Shown here piece after piece: positions 13,244 through 25,177 of a stretch of DNA of 64,000 nt (its first letter is position 1; each line of letters begins with the position of its first letter). The notes under the pieces were generated by a model, which searched no databases, had not been told where the DNA came from, and saw nothing but the letters and a program-made list of their open reading frames with translations. Where the stretch lies: assembly GCA_018902385.1 (NCBI GenBank), contig JABSSW010000018.1, positions 1 through 64,000 of the forward strand, given 5' to 3'. The DNA comes from Physcia stellaris. Lineage: Eukaryota; Ascomycota; Lecanoromycetes; Caliciales; Physciaceae. The position numbers and the translations under genes are program-made.

Positions 13244-16200
13244 AAAAATATTTGATTTGACAAATTGATCGAATCAATAAAACAAAATCGATGATATCGA
13301 CGCAATTATCAAAAACTGTCGATACAATGATTTCAAAAAATTGTCGTTCGAAAAATCAATGAATTTGATCGATTTCTTTTTGTTTTTTGTTGATTTTTGA
13401 TTTCATTCAATTTGAAATTCATTCAAATGATTTTGCAATTTTTGTTTGAATTTATTTTTCGTGTCGTCATAAATTGATCGAAATTTTTCGCTGTAAAAAA
13501 TAAATTTCGTTATGATTTTCATTTCAAAAATTGAAATTATGAATTCATTGAATCAACGATAATGTTTCAAACGTTTGAAAAAAAAATCGTTGATTTTTTG
13601 ATCGAATTTCGCAATTAACGAGAAAACAATTTGACGATCGAATGATTTTTTTTTCAATTTTTTGATCAATTGAATTCATCGTATTTCAAATGCGTCAAAT
13701 TTTTCAATTGTTATTTCGTGAAAATCAACATAATTTTTTTTGTCGATCGCGCGTTTATTTTTCAAACACAATAAAAAATCGATGATGTTTTTGAATTCAA
13801 TGATTATTGAAATATTTGACATAAATAAACACGAAAAAATGTAATTCTGTTTATGATGTGTGTGCAATCGTTTAATGTTCGATCAAAATCGTTTGTTTTT
13901 CGTAATTCATTTGTGAATTTCGTCGATCGCGATAAAATTACATATCAAAAACGATATTTTTTGAATTACATTGTGTGTTGATTTTTTTTTTGCGATGTAT
14001 TTTGATTTTCGAATATCGATGTTGATAACTTGTGAAAACGACGACATGTTTGATGAAAAAATTTGAAATTGTTATTATCAAATATTTATGAACGTTGCGA
14101 TGAACAATGAATTCGTAAACGTATTCATCGACGTTTAATTTTTCGTTTTTGTCGACAAATACGCGAATGATAAAAATGTTTTTTAATTTTTTCAAATAAA
14201 ATTTTTGAATTCGATATTTGACGATTTCGTACATATGTTTCATCAATAATTTCAAATCAAAATTTGAAAAAACATGTTTTTCGAATTCATTGATTCAATT
14301 GTTGACGAACGAATTTAATATCGATACGACATTAACTTTTTTTCGAAATTTAAAATTTAAAGCAAAAAAATCATTCGATTGACAAAAACATTGAAAAAAT
14401 TTTCGTTTTCGATTGCAAATTTTTTTTTCAACAAAATTCAAATGAATGTTTTTGTTGTTCGACGAATTTTTTTGAAAATTTTCGATGTCATTATGAATTT
14501 CGTGTAATAATAAAAAAATCAAAACAATTTCAAAACACACAATCGTTTAAATTGCATTCAAAATGAAATCAAATTAACTAAAAAAACGAATGAACACAAA
14601 TTTTAAAAATTGCATTGATTTTTTTCATTTCGAATACATTTTCAAAATAACAATCATTTTTAAAATTTAAACATTTGTTCATTATGTGTCATATCGCGTA
14701 TGTTTGTCAAGAATATAATTGACAACGAAATTCGAAAATTTTTCAATTCATTTTATTAAAGCGATTTGTGATAAATCGTTCAAAGAAATCGCAAAATTTC
14801 GCGTGTTTTTTCAAATTGAAATGATGTATTTTAACAAAATTGAAATGAATTTTCATTTTAAAATTTTGTCAATACGTTTGAAATTTACAACAACGACGAA
14901 AAAAATTTACAAATCGTAAAAATTTTTTGAAATTTGATTTTGAAATTTATTTTCAAAATTCATTTTTTCATCAAACATATTTTGAATTTTTTTTGTTTTT
15001 TTCGTATTAATTATTTCATCATTTTGATCGATTTGATTTTCGATATTTTTTGAATTTAACGTTTCGATAATTTTTTCGTCATTAACATTGTTAATTTCGT
15101 TTTTTGAAATAATTCGCGAAAATAATATATTCGATTTATCGAAATTCAAATCATTTACAAATAATTGTTTAGACGATTGTTGAACATCGAAAATCAATTT
15201 TTTATCATGTTTGTGTTCGAATTGATTTAATTTGAATTGTTTGAACGATTTTGAAATTGAAAATATTTGTTTTGATAAATTTTCGCGACGACGTTTGAAA
15301 TATGATTTAGCGAATAAAAAAATTTAATCGATTATTTTTGCGTCAATAATACACATCAAAACAGACGACGCACGACATATCGCGACAAACAATAATGTCA
15401 ACAAAATTAATTTTGTGATTTTGATTGTCGAATATTATGATACGTAAATGTCGATCATTGAACATGAAAATCACGATATGATTGTTTTTTTTTGAATCAA
15501 AATCATTTCGAAACACGCATTAATGTCAAAATTTTTCACAAATTGATCGTTTACAATCAATTTCATGAATTGTTCAAAAAAAACGCAAACGTTAACGACA
15601 TCGACAAATTTTGAAATTTCAACAAACGCAAAATTTGCAACGATGTATTGTTGTTGATGACACGAATCGTTCAAAAAAAAAATTGTGATTCGAATCATGA
15701 TTTGATGTTCAATTTTGTTTTTGTTTATTTTGACAATTGAAAAAAAATGACATCAAAACGTCATCGTCGACGAATCAAACACGAATATTGCGACATTTAA
15801 TGAATCGTTACGTTGAAAAAATCGATGTATTAATGCAAAAAATTTTGTTTCAAATGCGACGAATTTGATTTTCTCGTTCACGATTGCTTTTGATGTATTG
15901 AACGAATTGATGACGCAATTGAATTGCAAATTTCGTGTTTGAATGTTGTTCAAAATACGCAAAAAAATCGATTGTTAATTGTTTTTTCATCGTTTTGACG
16001 ATAAAATCATTTTTTCGCGTTTTGAAAATTTTTTTCATAAATTTGAATGTTGATCGAAAAATTTTACGATTCGTTCGATAAATTTTTCGAATTCGTCAAT
16101 ATTGATTTCGAAATTTTTTGTAAAATATCATTTGTTTCAAATTGATGAAAATGCGTTTGAATCAAAAAAAAACATGTTGAACGTCAATTTGAAATCAAAT

Positions 16201-16397
16201 TTCAAATTGTAAAATTGTATTAAAAAATCGTTTCGAAAAATTGCGAATTCGAAACGATGAAATTTCAAACGAAAAAAACGACGTAAATTTCAAATGCAAA
16301 AAATTCAAATGAAAAAAATTCAAATGAAAAAAACATGATGAAAAAAAACAACGTTCGAAATGTTGATTTTGTCATTTGTGTTGACAAAAAAACGTCG

Positions 16398-16700
16398 AAA
16401 CGCGAAAATAAAAATTGTCATTGTACGTCAAACATACAATCAACATTAAATAATTTTTACACGCAATTTATTCAACACAATTCACATTTATCGTCATCAA
16501 TTCAAAAAAATTCACACGATGTTCATGATTCATACAATGAAAAATTTTATAATGATTTGTTTTGTCGATGAAACGATCGCGAAAACTTGAATGAAAAATA
16601 AACAATCAAAAATGAAATTCATCGAAATTTAAAAATGTTCATCGATGTCAAAAATGAACAATACGCAAAATTGTTTCGCGCGATTGCATTTTCGAAACGA
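16398..16700. repeat. Dispersed repeat, second family, copy 1
   Basis: This copy resembles 20051-20360. Shared landmarks are CGCGAAAATAAAAATTG, TCAACATTRAATAATTTTTAC, GATGTTCATGA/AATGTTCATGA, TTTATAATGATTTG and GAAAAATAAACAATCAAAA in the same order. Differences are frequent. Identity unknown. Confidence 0.65.
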
Positions 16701-18554
16701 CGTAAAAATTTCAACGACAATTTACGCATACAACGATCATTGAACAAAAAATCGATTTTTTACGTTCGTCACATATGAATCAAAATCGAAATAATGCGTG
16801 ATTTTTTCAATCGAATGTCGTCAATCGAACAAATTATGTGTGAATTTTTTCGCGTGAACATTGTCATGATTAATGAAAAACAATGCGAAATAAAACAATT
16901 TTTTTGCGATTATTTTTTGAAATTACACACATGAAAATCAAAATGATTACAAAAATAAAAAAAAATCAAAATCAACAAAAAAGCAAAATTAAAATAAAAT
17001 AAATAAAAAAACAAAACAAAAAAAATTGCAAATCATGACGAATGTGAAATCGACAATCGATAATTAAATTCGAAAAATGAAAACATTTCAATTTTTCGAC
17101 GATTATTTATCAACATTTGATGTTATCGAAACAATCAACAATTGAAACGAAAACGTTATTATTGATTGACAAAAATTACACATCATGCAAATGTGAAAAA
17201 ATTTACGAAACAAAATTGAACGATTTCAATCAATTATGTTTTGAACGATTTGAAATTGAATAAAAAACATTTGAAAAATCATGAAATCGAATTGATTGTT
17301 TCGTTGCAAAAATATTTCGAATGAAATATCAAATAAAATTGTTTGTAACAGATTTTACAAATAAACAATGATATTTTCAAATTGAAAACTCAAACGATTT
17401 TCGACACGTGTCAATATTTTTGCGAAATTTTGCAATTAATTTCAAACATCGATCGATGATTCGAAAAGTTTGATTTTCAAATTGAATATGCAATTTGTAT
17501 CGTGATTGTGACAAACATAATTTTCAATTTGAAAATTTAAATGATTGCAAATTTCGTCGAAATATAATTGATTATGATGACGTCATTTGAATTAACGCAT
17601 TTTCAATCGATCAATTGCAAATTGAATTCAAATTGTAATTCAAATTGAACGACATATTCGATTGCGACTCAAATATTTGACACAATTTGAAATCGAAATA
17701 TTATTTAAAATAACGAAATTTTTTTTGTTATAAAATAAATAAATTGCATTGAATTTTCGAATTGATTGTCAATTGATTAATCAATTATTTTCGCGATAAT
17801 GATCGATTTTCAACGCGTGAATCGTAATTTTTTTTTTAAAACATTTATCATTAACGTTGATTGAAATTTAAATCACATTTTTTATCGACATATCGATCGT
17901 TTTTTCGCGAAAAAATTTGTATGTCAACGTTGTTTTTTTTTGAAATTCGTCGCGATATGAACAAATATTTTATCGTTTTTCGATCAAGACGTGATTCAAT
18001 TTGAACATGTCGATCGTTGTGTTTTTTGAAAAAAATAAACGCGAATCAATACAAATCATCAATCACGTTGATGAACGCGAAATTTGAATCGATACGTTTT
18101 TCAGCGAAATTTCGAAAAATCGAAAAAATTCGAATTATTCGAAACACTTTTTTCGTCATGATATTTTCATGATATGCGATCGTGTAACATTCAAAAATAA
18201 TACATGTTATTCAACGATGCGAACATGCGATAAATGATGACAAATTAATTCGAAATCAACAACAAAATTCAACGAAATTTCAACGAAATACAATAACAAC
18301 AAAATGAAAAATCATTGATGTGTGCGAAAATGACATGAATTGATCATCAATTGATTTCGCAACGAACGACGATACGACGAATCGAATAAAAAAAATCAAA
18401 AACAAAAAACATGTACAGCGATCGATTGATCATAAAATCACGATTTCACGAAAATCAACATGATTTGAACGTGTTTCAATGTTTTTTCAATAAAACAATT
18501 GAACATCAAACGACGAATTGAAATATGACATGTCATCGTGACAATGAACGTAAA

Positions 18555-19288
18555 ATAATAAAACGAAAATATCGAATTTTGTATTCAAATTCGAATGACA
18601 TGTGAATTGAAACGACAACAAAAAAATGTGCGATAACGTCAATTTGTTTTTTACATGTCGTTTGTTTTGAAATTGATTTGAAAAACGAACGACAAAAACA
18701 ACAAAAATTTATGATGAAATTTTAAAAACATCAATATGTCAATTTGTCAAATGCTTTTTCGAATATAAACTGTAAATTTTTTGAATTTCGTGATTTTGTC
18801 AAACAATTTCATTTTTTTCGTTTGATTTTTGTTTTTTTTCATGTGAATCATTTTCATTGTTTTTTCGATAATTTGTTGTTTTCATTTGATTGTATTTTTT
18901 GCGTTTGAAAAAGCGATCGAATAAATTTATTTTTATTGTTGAAAACGACATCGAAAACGACGATTTTTGTGATTGATTCGATCGACGATTCTTGATAAAA
19001 AATAACATGAATTTTTTTCGTGTTAACAAAATATCAATATGTGTCGCAAAATGATTTGAATTATTTCATATTTTTATATGTAACGACATCGACAAAATCA
19101 AATCGTCGATAAAACGTTTGACGCAAATAATTTTGTAATTTTCGATCGAATTTCAAAACGATCAAAGAACACATGATCGAAAAAATTTCAAAATAAACAC
19201 GATATAAACAATCAACATCATTCGTTTCGATCAAGTCGTTTTCGATCAATAATTGTTTCAATTTAACGACAATTACGTCGTCAATTTT
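18555..19288. repeat. Dispersed repeat, copy B
   Basis: This is the diverged partner of 9229-9967, in the same orientation. The copies differ mostly by single transitions and small indels. Copy B continues rightwards as an open frame where copy A is interrupted. Confidence 0.75.
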
Positions 19289-19801
19289 GAAAACAACATT
19301 GTTGTTAATCATTCTCGAAAAAATTAAAATGTTCATGAAATAAATTTGTTTGTCGTAAAAAACGTTCAAAAACGAATTGATGATTCGAAACATTAATTCG
19401 CGTTCATTTTTGCGAAAATTGATTTGAATCATTGAAAAAATTGAACGTCGAAAAAATTTCGAACGTCGTCGAATCATGAAATTGATTAAAATCGTTGACG
19501 AACAAAATTGCGATGACGAGTTTTTGAATCGTGCGACGATCACGCGTAAACGATCATTTCGAATGAATTGTTGATGTCGACATTTAATCAATTTTATCAA
19601 ATGTTTGATCGTTTTTTCATGAAATGTGATGTTTGAATGTCGTTGAAAACATTGAAAATAAATTGTCATAAAAAAAATTTTGAAATATCGAATATTTTGT
19701 TCAATCGCGACATCGTTAAAATTTGTTTTTTTTAATTGTAAATGTTCGTTTAAATAATTCATCACGATCGAAATTAAAATTTCAAATGAATTTTCGTTCA
19801 A
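19061..19801 (-). pseudogene. Longest open frame of the AT block (246 codons), unknown
   Basis: The frame translates to 246 residues with no Gly, Pro or Trp, so it is a mutated relic rather than a working gene. The part after residue 170 (LKQLLIENDLIETNDVDCLY onward) is also present in repeat copy A, so it belongs to a repeated, probably mobile, sequence. I do not recognise the family. It lies downstream of, and on the same strand as, the LINE at 20627-22669, but I see no link beyond position. Confidence 0.4.
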
Positions 19802-20050
19802 TTCGAAATCGTTTCGAATGTAAAATTCATTTCAAATCGTTGAAAAAAAATTGAAATCAAATTCATTCATATCGAATGAAAAGTTGAATTCTAGAAAAAA
19901 ATTGAACAAAAAAAAAAAATTGATCGAAAAATTCAAAAATTGAAAACGAAAAAAATTCAAAAAAAAAAATGACGCGTGAAATTGAATCGAACAAAAAACG
20001 CGATTTGATATCATAATGATATTCATCAATGTTGAAAATGAATGATTTGA

Positions 20051-20360
20051 ACGCGAAAATAAAAATTGATTTCGTATGTCAAACATTTAATCAACATTGA
20101 ATAATTTTTACGCATTTGTCATTCGACATCATTGACATTTATAATTGTCATTTCAAAAAACGTTCACAACAATGTTCATGACTCGTAAATCGAAAAACTT
20201 TATAATGATTTGATGAATCGATGAAACATTGTCATGAATGTTTTGACGAAAAATAAACAATCAAAAAAAAATTCATCGAATTTTGAAAATGCTCATTAAG
20301 AACAAACTCAATAGTAATACGCAAAGTTGTTTCAAACGTTTGCATTCTCAAAATCGAATG
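20051..20360. repeat. Dispersed repeat, second family, copy 2
   Basis: Partner of 16398-16700, in the same orientation. It starts at CGCGAAAATAAAAATTG near 20053 and ends near GTTTCAAACGTTTGCATTCT. Confidence 0.65.
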
Positions 20361-20626
20361 AAAGTCGCAATAAAATTCACACAAATATCGATCAAGACGT
20401 TTCAAAATTCGTTGTCGTCAATTGAATGATGAATTCGAAATGTAATACGATCGACGTAAAAATCGAACAAAAACATATTTATTGACATGTTGACGAACGC
20501 GATTTTCAATGCAAAATTGTGCAAATATGTGTGACAACGATGAATGTTACAAATTGAAAATCAAATTGCATTGCAAATTCAAATGACGATGTGATGAATT
20601 TGCATTGTGTTTTAAAATAAAAATTT

Positions 20627-22669
20627 TCAAATCTTGATCAACTTGACAATGAATTCAAATTTGACAATATTTGACAATTCAAATTGAAATGAAAAATCAA
20701 ATTGATATGTTTTGAAAATATTTTCAAACATTTCAAGTATGAAAACACTTGTCAAATTGAAACGATTTTTGATCAAAATTTTCAAATACGTTAAATGAAT
20801 TTTGTACGTCAAGAATTTGTCGATTTCTCGAATCAATTTTCGTTTTGCGAATATCGTTTCATCATGTAATGTAATGCGTGTTTTGTAAATACGATTTTTG
20901 ATTTCAAAATGAATACGTGACAACAAATCGTGTTTTTTCGTCAAAAAATTGATTCGTTTAATCAATATGAATTTCATGAATTTGTTTATAATATTGAATA
21001 AAACAATTGATTTGTACGAAATCGTCAATGAATAAATTTTTTTGTTTGATTTACGCAATGCGATCGTGATCGATTTTCGAAAATGTTTCGAACAATAATT
21101 TTCGTTTAAATTGACGTTGTATATTCGTTGCAAATGTGATGCAATAATGTCATTTATTCATTTTCAAATTTTATTGATTATGTCGTCGTCGTTTGAAATT
21201 TTGTTCGAAATTTGTTTGATTATAATTTTCGTCATTTCGTGAAATTGTATGTTTTTCAATTTCAAATTTTGATTGTATGTGATTTTTTGTATGTCGATTA
21301 AAACAATCGTAAACGACGAAAAAAATTTTTTTCAACAATATGAATGTTTTTTTGATTGAATCAATTTCGAACAACATGAATAAATGATCGTGTAAAATCG
21401 ACAAACAAATTTTTTTTGAAATTCGATTTTTTGTTCATTTGCATGTTTTTTACATGTTGTTTGATGTATCACATTTTTTTTCGATTTTTTTTTGTATTGT
21501 GTTTTCATGATTTTAAAAATTACGTGATTCAAACGATTTTTCATTTTTTTGTACGATTTTTACAAATTTTCGATTTTGTCGTTGTTTTGATATTTTTTTT
21601 TAATCGATTTGATCGTTTTCGATGTTTGTTTGCATTTTTCGATAAATTTTGATTTCGCGTAAACATTCGATTTGTTGATCGAAATGATTGTTTCGATGAT
21701 TGTTTGAATGATTTTTATCAATTTTTTGATTTGATCGTCGATTTTTTTGTTTGATTGTTGTACGTGTCGTTGTTGAAAATAAACGTTTCGTTATTCGTTA
21801 TTTTTGTTTGCAATTTTTCGCGTAATATATCGATATTCGTTTTCGTTCAAATTTTTGTAATTTTCGACGTGATCGTTTTTGTACGCAAATTCAATATCGT
21901 TTTGATTGAACGATGATTCGAATGATTGTTCATGTTTTCGTCGATGTCAATTTCGATCATGTTGTTTCGAAACAACGATATTACGTATGTGAAATCGATT
22001 GTGTTTTCATTCGTGTGTTTATTTCATGTAATTAATTCGATTGATGTGATTTTTTCAATTTATATTTTTCATTATGATTATGAATTCGTATACGTTCGCG
22101 TTTGTTTTCACATGTAATTTTTTCAATTAAAATGATGCAAATTAAAATTTTTTACGACGACGTGTTTTTCGTTGATTTTTTTGCATCGCGTTTTTAAAAT
22201 TGAATATCGCATTAAAATTTTCGTTGTTTTTGCATGAATTATACATATTGTAAATGTTGATAATTTTGTCGTTCGCGATTTGCATTTTTAACGAAATCAA
22301 ATTTTTGTTGTGAAACGTGTGAAAATATTCGATTTTCGTTATTTTTTGTTGACGAACATACATATTTTCGTGATTGCATCGAACATGTACAATAATTCGA
22401 ATTGTTGCGAAAATTTGTTGTTTGTCGTAAATTGAAATAAATTTTTTCATGATTTTTGTACGATCAATATATCGAATTTTTTTATGTTTTTTGTTTCGAA
22501 CAACGATATCATGATTTGAATTTTCGAATTGTTGACGTTGTATTGTAATATCGATAATATGTCGTTTTTTAACATTTTTTATTGTTTTGAATTTCGTATT
22601 TCGATTTGTGACGTCAAATAAAAATTTTTTGATAATCGTGAACGAAAATTTTTTTTTCAAATTTTTCAT
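20627..22669 (-). mobile_element. LINE relic with endonuclease and reverse transcriptase
   Basis: Two minus-strand frames lie in the order expected for ORF2 of a non-LTR retrotransposon. The upstream one (22669-22142) ends with ANDKIINIYNMYNSCKNNEN, like the 'I.I.N.YNP' motif of the AP-type endonuclease, then an '..AMQKN' helix. The downstream one (21133-20627) starts YCSKHFRKSITIALRKSNKK, continues with YSLTISYKSIVLFNIINKFM and ILIKRINFLTKKHDLLSRIH. These match the 'CP..FR.S.T..LRKP.K.DY' and 'SYRPIALLNT.GK..E.ILA.R' opening of fungal LINE reverse transcriptases. About 1 kb between them is too decayed to read. The catalytic FADD region was not found. Clade (Tad or I-like) unresolved. Confidence 0.65.
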
Positions 22670-22699
22670 TTTTTTTGATTATTGATGTTTTTATTTTTG

Positions 22700-23060
22700 A
22701 CAAACAGATTCGGAATTTTTAAAAAAAATTCTTTCGAAGAATTCGAAGAACTGACAGCAACATAATCTTTCAAGTCACATAACTATTGCGATAATGAATC
22801 GATTTTCGTTATTGTTGCAACGTTGAATTGCGCTAATTCTGCTCTACAACTTTGAATAAATAGATTAAAATAATACGTTGTTGTTGATTGCGATGCAAAA
22901 TGTGCAGCAATTGCACGAACGCAAAAACTTTGATGATTGAACGAAAAGAATTTGATGATTTATCGCATTGAGAACTTGAATTCTCAATTGATGAGAATTA
23001 TCGAACTTAAAGAATACGAACACAGAATTGATCAGAATTCTTCCCGGTCGATCACTCGCG
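22700..23060. other. Lightly mutated patch inside the AT block
   Basis: CT and AG dinucleotides reappear here at ordinary frequency (for example GAAGAACTGACAGCAAC, TTCTGCTCTACAACTTTG, TTCTTCCCGGTCGATC), unlike the sequence on both sides. It contains a small inverted repeat, AATTCTC-7 nt-GAGAATT at about 22979-22999. No coding sequence was recognised. It may be a later insertion or unique sequence that never formed a repeat. Confidence 0.6.
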
Positions 23061-24951
23061 TTAAGCGATTTTAATGAACATTTTTTTATAAATTGTGTTC
23101 TATCGATGACGTCGATTTATCGTTTTTTTTATTTCGAAATTTTTGTGAATTTGAAAACAATTGCGATAATATCATTGATTCGATCGACAAAATCATTTTC
23201 ACGTGAAATTCGTGTATATTCGTTTTTTTGCGTTTGTTGATTTCGTTTAAATAAATTTTTTTTTTTGTGATTTTTCGATATTTCGTCGTTGTATTTTTTT
23301 CAATTGATTGAATTTTTTCGCAACGATTGTCGTTTTTGAATTTTTTTGAATTGTATTCATCGATTTCGAAATTGTTATCATTTTGTTGACGATGATATAT
23401 TGTTGTCGTTGAATTTCGAATTTCGTTGACGTAATCGAACGTTAATACATAATTTTTTCGATTTTTTTTTTTTTTTTTGTATTTTTTTTTTCATGAATTA
23501 TGTGTTTTTTCACATACACAACATTTGATTTTATAATTTTTTGTATATTTTTTTTTTTTGTAACATGCGCATTTGCGCAATAATCGTATCGTTTTTTTTA
23601 TGCATTAAATTGTATTGTGTTCGTGATAATGACATTTATAACATTGAATAATTTTGCATGTTTTGTTGAACATTGAGCAAATTTTCAATTTTTTTTCGAT
23701 TATGATGTTGTTGTTCAACATATTGTTATTCATTTTTGAAATAATGATTTCAATAATCAAAAAATGATATTGTTGCATTGTCGTGAATTTGTTTTTTCAA
23801 AACACGTACAAAATTTTCATTTTTTTTTTTAATTTTTTCACGTTTTCGTTTTTATTTTTGTCGTTGTTAAATCGAATTTTTTGATTTTTATTTCGTTGAT
23901 TATGATCGCGTAAATCGAAACGATCGTTTTCGTTTTTTATCGAATATCGTCGTTCATACATTGTTGTTTCGCAAATTTTTTCGTTTTTTTTGCGTTTATT
24001 GCGTGTATCGCGAAATCATCGTTGAAAAATTTTTTGATCGCACGAATTTTTTTGATTTGTATGTTTTTTTTTGTAATACACGTGTTGATTTCGTTGACGA
24101 TACGTGTGATTTCATATTGATTCAATTGTTGTTTTTTTTTCGTTATCGTTCAAACGTATTATGATTTCGATATTTTTGTTTGCGATAATTTTGAACGTTG
24201 AAAAAATCGTAACGACGATTGTTCAATTGTGTGAATTCGTTTTGATCGTGAAAAAAAAAAATTTGAAAAAAATGATTATTTTTGTGATTTCATGACGAAT
24301 CATGATATTGTTTTTTTTTTGCGTGTTTTTTGTTGAATTGAACAATTATTTTATTCATTGCGTTTATCATGTTTTTTTGAATTAATACAAATTGTGTATT
24401 TTCAAAATATGTCACGACGATTGTAAATCAATTCTCGATAATTTTCGATAATAATTTTTTTTTTGTTCGAACGAATTTTCGACATTTTTTGATGTTTTTC
24501 AACAACATTGTTTTTTGTTTGTGAACATTTTCGTTCGTTTGATTTAATTGCGATCATGTAATTTTTTTCATTATCATCAATTGTTCATTGATCGATGCGC
24601 AAAAATTAAACGAATCGAATGACGCGTCAATCAAATCAATATCACGTTTCGTTGTTGAGTTATTTCAAAAATTCGATTTGTAGCATAAATTGTGTTTTTC
24701 TGATTCCCTCTGTCGTCACAGCTTCAAGTTCACTGCATGTAGGGTAAGGGCTGTCCGGAGCCCGAATCAGAGGGCATGTGCAGCCGAGGGCAATTTGATC
24801 GGTCGATCAAAACCCATCAACTCCTTTCTTGCTTTCTACGTTCGTGGCACCGGGACTCTTGCCCTCTTCAAGCAACGTTCATTGCTCCTGAAGATGCTCT
24901 CATTCACTCTACTTCATGGATGATAACCTTTTGGCCGATACCGTGATATTT

Positions 24952-25175
24952 GTGAGTTTCTCTACTGTTTACGATTCTGTTTCAGTGTCCAATAATCAAC
25001 AAACCTGCCTCGCGCAGTCGACGCGCTTCGGCAAGCGTATCACGCTTGTCACACTGTGCCTTTGTCATGCATGATTCTCTGTTTCCCCACCCGGATAATT
25101 TTTTCTTCAAGCATGAGAAAGGAGGGGGCGGTTGCTGCTTGAGGTGCTTTAGCTGATGGCTCCTGTTTTGCACAG
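24952..25175 (+). other. Probable 5'-UTR intron of the 25178 gene
   Basis: A GTGAGT donor at 24952 and a TTTTGCACAG acceptor ending at 25175 flank 224 nt, with GCTGAT about 20 nt upstream of the acceptor as branch site. The acceptor lies two bases before the ATG at 25178. The sequence 24660-24951 would then be promoter and first untranslated exon; it is the first normal-composition DNA after the AT block. Confidence 0.45.
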
Positions 25176-25177
25176 AT

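Larger units (their letters stand above)
1..24660. other. AT-rich, CpC/CpT-depleted block (RIP-like compartment)
   Basis: This 24.7-kb stretch has no intact gene. The dinucleotides CC, CT, AG and GG are almost missing: none occurs in bases 1-180, where CA, TG and CG each occur about ten times. So C survives mainly before A or G, on both strands. Repeats inside it exist as diverged copies, as expected after repeat-induced mutation. Open frames up to 246 codons occur, but their translations lack Gly, Pro and Trp, whose codons need GG or CC. Relics recognised inside are listed separately. Open frames at 7396-7611 (+), 11096-11545 (+), 13938-14255 (-) and 15471-16038 (-) could not be assigned. 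No telomere repeat, CRISPR, rRNA or tRNA was seen. It may be subtelomeric, pericentromeric or an internal isochore; the window does not decide this. Confidence 0.9.

Noticed and set aside
1-24660. AT block as a centromere
   Set aside because: An AT-rich, transposon-filled block would fit, but nothing specific to centromeres is visible and one border alone cannot show it.
1-24660. AT block as bacterial, mitochondrial or viral DNA
   Set aside because: The AT richness comes with a specific dinucleotide loss and fungal transposon relics. No organelle genes, rRNA or tRNAs are present.
24690-24923. 77-codon plus-strand frame at the border
   Set aside because: It begins inside the border sequence, has no family resemblance, and lies in the probable 5' untranslated region.
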